From positions 1 through 48,487 of the forward strand of contig CACPIK010000003.1 in the NCBI GenBank assembly GCA_902633885.1: 48,487 nt of DNA. The letters run 5' to 3'. Numbering within the stretch: the stretch's first letter is position 1; each line of letters starts with the position of its first letter. This stretch comes from an uncultured Pelagibacteraceae bacterium (lineage in GTDB: Bacteria > Pseudomonadota > Alphaproteobacteria > Pelagibacterales > Pelagibacteraceae). The notes under the pieces are model-generated. The model ran no database searches. It saw only the letters and a program-made list of their open reading frames with translations, and was not told the DNA's origin. The translations under genes and the position numbers were made by a program. Positions 45,123 through 48,487 of this stretch are shown here, piece by piece.

Positions 45123-46136
45123 TCTTTTACACCTATCCTACCTTTTACAGTCTTTGATGTAGTTGTGAATTCAAACCTATACTTTTCATCAGGTCTTGCA
45201 TATTTAAAACATCCTCTTGCTGCAAGAGCTCCTTCATGAAAACCAGATAGAATAAGTTTAAGTTTTCCAGGATATGTACAAATATCCCCTATAGCAAAAA
45301 TGCCTTTTTTTGTTAGTTTCAAAGTTTTCAGTATTCACAGGAATTGTTTTTTTGTCAATATTTAAACCCCATTCTAAAATTGGCCCAAGTTGCATAATCA
45401 AACCAAAGAATCCTAATACATAATCTGTATCAATTGATTTACTTTCGCCTTCCTCATTTTTAATTTCAACCCCTTCGAGAGTTTCGTTTCCTGTTACATC
45501 TTTAATTGAATATTTAGTTAACACTTCGATCTTTTTTTCATTTTGTAATTCTTTTATTTTTTCTACACTAGAAGGAGCCCCTCTAAATTCATCTCTTCTG
45601 TGTACCAAGGTAACTTTAGAATTCTTTGAAAGTTCTATCGCCCAGTCTAATGCACTATCTCCACCTCCAAAAATAACAACTTTTTTATCTTTAAAGATAT
45701 TTTTATCTTTTATTGAATATAAGATTGTTTTTCCCTCAAATTTTTCACAATTTTTTGGAGGAAATTTTCTTGGTTCAAAAGAGCCTACTCCGCCTGCAAT
45801 TACTATATTAGGTGTTAAAAATTCTTTTCCTTTTAGCGTTCTAACAACCCATTTATTATTTTCATTTTTCATTTCTTGAACTCTATCATTTAAATGAAAA
45901 TTAAAATTAAACGGCTTGATTTGCTCAATTAAACTATTTGTAAGTTCTTCTCCTGTGCATTCTGGAATAGCAGGAATATCGTAAATTGGTTTATCAGGAT
46001 AAAGTTCTATACATTGTCCACCAATTTTATCTAGATTATCAACTACTTCACATTTAAGTCCAATGATTCCTAATTGATGTGCGCAAAATAATCCTGTTGG
46101 TCCGGCCCCTATAATTAAAACATCCGTATTAATCAT
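45119..46136 (-). pseudogene. thioredoxin-reductase-like ferredoxin--NADP+ reductase, frameshifted
   Basis: A gene for a TrxR-like FNR (ferredoxin-NADP reductase) read in two frames. Frame 1 (45258-46136) gives VLIIGAGPTGLFCAHQLG, NADP-site VVIFGGGDSALDWA and HRRDEFRGA, then leaves frame at ENFETNKK. Frame 2 (45119-45322) resumes at KKGIFAIGDICTYPGKLKLI and ends GRIGVKE. The break is an A7 run (45311-45305, minus); with A6 the frames join as TNKKGIFAIGD and give 338 residues, the family length. No other lesion is seen. It is followed upstream by ferredoxin with a TAATG overlap. Confidence 0.85.
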
Positions 46137-46456
46137 TATATTTGTTTTTCTGGCAAGTTAACAACAAGTCCATTTAATTTTTCTGAAACTATAATCTGAC
46201 AACTTAATCTGCTATTTGTTTTTGGCTCATAGGCTTGGTCCAACATATCATCTTCTCCTACTGATTTTTCTGGTAATTTATTAAACCAATCTTCTTTGAC
46301 ATAAACATGGCAGGTAGCACATGCCATTCCTCCACCGCAATCTGCATCTATCCCTGGTATATTGTTTTGAACAGCTCCCTCCATTACGCTAAGACCATTG
46401 GTAACATCTATTTCATGTTCTTTACCAGTGTGTTCTATATATTTTATTTTTGCCAT
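46136..46456 (-). CDS. fdx: 2Fe-2S ferredoxin
   Basis: A 106-residue ferredoxin of the adrenodoxin/bacterial Isc type. The cluster ligands lie in [17 protein letters not shown], with the fourth Cys in RLSCQI. The start at 46456 gives [11 protein letters not shown]; an in-frame ATG at 46492 lies in the terminator hairpin region and is rejected. It probably exchanges electrons with the adjacent reductase. Confidence 0.93.
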   Translation of the reverse strand: MAKIKYIEHTGKEHEIDVTNGLSVMEGAVQNNIPGIDADCGGGMACATCHVYVKEDWFNKLPEKSVGEDDMLDQAYEPKTNSRLSCQIIVSEKLNGLVVNLPEKQI

Positions 46457-46481
46457 ATGGAATTTATATAAACACAAAAAA

Positions 46482-46513
46482 AAATAGGGCAAGTAATTAA
46501 ACTTGCCCTATTT
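46482..46513 (-). terminator. rho-independent terminator after proteorhodopsin
   Basis: AAATAGGGCAAGT (46482-46494) pairs perfectly over 13 bases with ACTTGCCCTATTT (46501-46513). The loop is AATTAA, and a T8 tract follows on the minus strand. It lies 23 bases after the rhodopsin stop and separates it from ferredoxin. Confidence 0.92.
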
Positions 46514-46535
46514 ATTAATTATTTTCTCTTACTAA

Positions 46536-47297
46536 TTATCTTCTAGAAGAGTTCGCAACAGCGCAAGACCATATAATTAAACCGAATGCGATTTTATTAA
46601 CAAAGTCTGCTAAGTTGTAAATAACGTTTAGTGCATTTGCGTCAATACCACCTGTTAGGTAACCAAAAATGTAACCTAATGGGTAGATTGCCCAACCAAT
46701 AGTAACGATCATTCTTAATGCTCCAAATGCTGTTACTAAAGCTTTGTTTCCAGATTTAGCTGCTGCTTTTCCTGCTTCACCTGAAAAGATTTCATAAAGA
46801 ATGTAAATCCAACCTGCTATCCCGATAATAAAACCAAGTGTAGCATTAATGAATCCAGCTTCTCCAAGATATCCACCAATTAACATTACTAAAGAACCAA
46901 TTAAGATTCTCCAGAAAATGTTGCTATCAACTTTTCTTACTGCTGAAAGAATTAAATAAAATTCTACTAGCTGTAAAGGTACAGTAATTAACCAGTCAAT
47001 GTATCTGTAAACAGTTGGGGTATCACCTGTTTCAACCCAAACCGCTCTCATATACATGTAATGAATAAATGCAATACCAGTTACTAAACCAGCTACATTT
47101 ACAGATTTTCTCCACTGAGCTCCGACATTTGCCTGCTCCATAAAGAAAAACGCAGTAGCTGCTAACATACCCATTGAAATTAACCAGAATGAAATACCAA
47201 CGAAATCATCCGTAGCTAAAAAGGCAGTCGCTGCATTAGCCGCTGTAGTAGCTCCAAAAAGCACTAAAGCTAAAGCTAACATTTTAATTGTCTTCAT
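46536..47297 (-). CDS. proteorhodopsin, blue-tuned light-driven proton pump
   Basis: A 253-residue rhodopsin with a cleavable signal peptide (about 1-22, ATTAANAA) and seven helices. Key residues, numbered here with the usual proteorhodopsin number in brackets: H79 (75), D101 (97, proton acceptor), Q109 (105, spectral tuning), E112 (108, proton donor) and K235 (231, retinal Schiff base). Gln at the tuning site predicts blue absorption, as in open-ocean forms. The start 47297 has a GAGGGAG ribosome-binding site upstream; the in-frame ATG at 47312 lies upstream of that site and is rejected. Retinal synthesis genes are not in the window. Confidence 0.97.
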   Translation of the reverse strand: MKTIKMLALALVLFGATTAANAATAFLATDDFVGISFWLISMGMLAATAFFFMEQANVGAQWRKSVNVAGLVTGIAFIHYMYMRAVWVETGDTPTVYRYIDWLITVPLQLVEFYLILSAVRKVDSNIFWRILIGSLVMLIGGYLGEAGFINATLGFIIGIAGWIYILYEIFSGEAGKAAAKSGNKALVTAFGALRMIVTIGWAIYPLGYIFGYLTGGIDANALNVIYNLADFVNKIAFGLIIWSCAVANSSRR

Positions 47298-47326
47298 AAA
47301 AAACTCCCTCATAGTTAGTTTTTTTA

Positions 47327-47344
47327 TAGTTTAAATTTAAACTA
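47327..47344. repeat. 18-bp perfect palindrome in the proteorhodopsin leader
   Basis: TAGTTTAAATTTAAACTA is its own reverse complement and lies 30 bases upstream of the rhodopsin ATG. It could be a leader hairpin or a dimeric repressor site. A low-complexity AT origin is possible, but the TAGT/ACTA ends extend the symmetry beyond the AT core. Confidence 0.7.
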
Positions 47345-47348
47345 CAGA

Positions 47349-47364
47349 CTAATCTAACGATTAG
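47349..47364 (-). repeat. 6-bp inverted repeat hairpin near the proteorhodopsin start of transcription
   Basis: CTAATC and GATTAG flank a 4-base loop. It overlaps the proposed -10 and sits beside GTTAGGGTTAG (47371-47381), a short direct repeat. Confidence 0.45.
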
Positions 47365-47388
47365 CCCAAAGTTAGGGTTAGATATCAA
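47360..47388 (-). promoter_or_regulatory. candidate proteorhodopsin promoter
   Basis: On the minus strand TTGATA (47388-47383), a 17-base spacer and GCTAAT (47365-47360). The predicted start near 47353 gives a leader of about 55 bases that contains the 18-bp palindrome and the GAGGGAG ribosome-binding site. Confidence 0.4.
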
Positions 47389-47510
47389 ATTAATTTAGTT
47401 TATTGAAGACTTTTTGACCTCTAAAAAGTATTGATTTTACTTACTTTATGAAATTAAATACAACCTGTTACATAAAATCATTATAAAAGGGAATCAAAAA
47501 ACAAATCACT
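47389..47510 (+). promoter_or_regulatory. upstream region of the acyl-CoA synthetase gene
   Basis: No gene is seen in this stretch. A 7-base hairpin (ACTTTTT/AAAAAGT, 47409-47429) is present. TTGATT at about 47431 with TTAAAT 17 bases on is a weak promoter candidate, and an AAAAGGGA lies too far (about 20 bases) from the ATG to be a normal ribosome-binding site. Confidence 0.3.
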
Positions 47511-48487
47511 ATGAAAATCAGCTACAATGACATTTATCAAAATTCTATCCAAAAACCCGAAGAATTTTGGCAAAATATTTCAAACGATATTTTTTGGTTC
47601 AAAAAACCAACTAAAATTCTTAATAAATCTAATCCTCCATTCTATAAATGGTTCGAAGATGGTATCACCAACTCTTGTTACAATGCTGTTGATCTTCACA
47701 TAGAAAAAGGCATGGGAGAAAATATAGCTCTAATTTATGATAGTCCCATCACAGATAAAAAAGCAAAAATTACTTATAATGAACTAAAAAAAAAAATTTC
47801 TAAGTTTGCAGGAGCATTGGACAAATATGGCATCAAAAAAGGAGATAGAGTAATTATTTATATGCCAATGATTCCTGAGGCAGTTATTGCTATGCTTGCA
47901 TGTGGAAGAATTGGAGCAATTCATTCTGTCGTTTTTGGTGGCTTTGCATCAAACGAACTTGCTAGCAGAATAGATGATAGCAAAGCTAAGATCTTGATAA
48001 CTGCATCGTGCGGTTTTGAACCAGGAAGAACTGTAGAATATAGACCTTTGATAGATGGTGCTTTAAAACTTGCAAAACACAAAGTAGAAAAAGTTATTTT
48101 CTTTCAAAGAAATGGTTATGAAGTAGATCTAAATGCTCCATTAGAGATAAGTTGGCAAGAAGCATTGGTTGAGGCTAAAGACAAAGATTGTATCCCAATG
48201 GGGTCTAATGAATTTGCTTATATTTTGTATACATCAGGAACGACTGGTGTTCCAAAAGGTATAGTTAGAGATATTGGGGGCCATATAGTTGCTCTTAAAT
48301 GGACAATGAAAAATATTTACAATATTAATGAAGGTGATGTTTGGTGGTCAGCAAGTGATATAGGATGGATCGTTGGGCACTCTTACATTGTTTATGCACC
48401 TCTCTTTAAAGGTTGCACAACAGTTTTATTCGAGGGAAAACCAGTTGGCACTCCTGATGCAGGAGTTTTTTGGAGAATTATTTCTGA
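47511..48487 (+). CDS. prpE: propionyl/acetyl-CoA synthetase (AMP-forming), N-terminal part
   Basis: About 325 residues before the window ends. It is an AMP-forming acyl-CoA synthetase of the acetyl/propionyl group. The N-terminal ACAS_N segment has FWQNISNDIFWFKKPTK. The AMP-binding core has ILYTSGTTGVPKG and the SASDIGWIVGHSYIVYAPL motif. The short FxK-TKIL region and GIVRDIGGHIVALKW after the P-loop look more like PrpE than Acs. It activates propionate or acetate to the CoA ester. Acs is the alternative. It is divergent from proteorhodopsin. Confidence 0.82.
   Translation, partial: MKISYNDIYQNSIQKPEEFWQNISNDIFWFKKPTKILNKSNPPFYKWFEDGITNSCYNAVDLHIEKGMGENIALIYDSPITDKKAKITYNELKKKISKFAGALDKYGIKKGDRVIIYMPMIPEAVIAMLACGRIGAIHSVVFGGFASNELASRIDDSKAKILITASCGFEPGRTVEYRPLIDGALKLAKHKVEKVIFFQRNGYEVDLNAPLEISWQEALVEAKDKDCIPMGSNEFAYILYTSGTTGVPKGIVRDIGGHIVALKWTMKNIYNINEGDVWWSASDIGWIVGHSYIVYAPLFKGCTTVLFEGKPVGTPDAGVFWRIIS

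Noticed and set aside
46457..46492. Upstream extension of ferredoxin
   Set aside because: It begins in the terminator hairpin of proteorhodopsin; the protein from 46456 starts as ferredoxins do.
1..48487. tRNA, rRNA, CRISPR, insertion sequence or prophage
   Set aside because: No cloverleaf-like intergenic sequence, no spaced repeats, no transposase or integrase frames; gaps are too small to hold an unseen large element.

Overview
The window is very AT-rich, densely packed bacterial DNA. Genes are separated by a few bases or overlap (TAATG and ATGA junctions are common), and no intergenic gap reaches 300 bases. The gene content points to a marine SAR11-type alphaproteobacterium (Pelagibacterales): proteorhodopsin next to a 2Fe-2S ferredoxin and a ferredoxin reductase, a glycine riboswitch ahead of gcvT, a GAAC-N7-GAAC type LexA operator, CTCA-type DksA and a small purine set. 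The taxon is inferred from gene content and gene order; no rRNA or tRNA gene is present to confirm it.

Layout. 1-5850: the edge of a DUF1365 gene, a COG2907 flavoprotein, then gcvT-gcvH-gcvP (minus) behind a tandem glycine riboswitch with its own extended -10 promoter. 5873-10841: a 5-oxoproline (pyroglutamate) locus, pxpB-pxpC-EamA exporter on minus and pxpA-TPR-DoxX-DUF1445 on plus. 10843-15230: a LIV-type ABC transporter (livK plus, livHMGF minus) in which livM carries an internal deletion and frameshift. 15334-22984: TerC-like protein, then a long minus run (psd-pssA-glycosyltransferase-rlmE-guaB-TPR-gloA-panB), and icd on plus. 22976-31854: alaS, recA, tolC, a glycerate-kinase-like gene, a GFA protein and a nuclease-like gene on minus, with umuDC divergent. 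recA and umuD carry nearly identical LexA operators. 31863-34170: a small hypothetical gene, guaA and a xanthine/guanine phosphoribosyltransferase. 34207-41752: a complete urease cluster ureDABCEFG, preceded on the same strand by a DUF1800-DUF1501 pair and followed by a tiny signal-peptide-like ORF. 41801-44087: a glycosyltransferase operon (PMT type, a 41-residue membrane protein, GT2). 44167-48487: dksA, a shortened GST, a frameshifted ferredoxin reductase, ferredoxin, blue-tuned proteorhodopsin, and the start of a propionyl/acetyl-CoA synthetase.

How the genes work together. Much of the window handles small nitrogen and carbon compounds typical of seawater: glycine cleavage, 5-oxoproline to glutamate, amino-acid or amide import, urea hydrolysis and short-chain acyl activation. 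Light-driven proton pumping adds energy. A compact SOS module (recA, umuDC, perhaps a nuclease) handles DNA damage.

Four genes look shortened or broken compared with their families: livM (deletion plus frameshift), the GST (in-frame loss), the ferredoxin reductase (one extra A in an A7 run) and guaB (no CBS domains). The first three may be real decay, strain variation or assembly error, and read-level checking would separate these. No tRNA, rRNA, CRISPR array, insertion sequence or prophage was seen.
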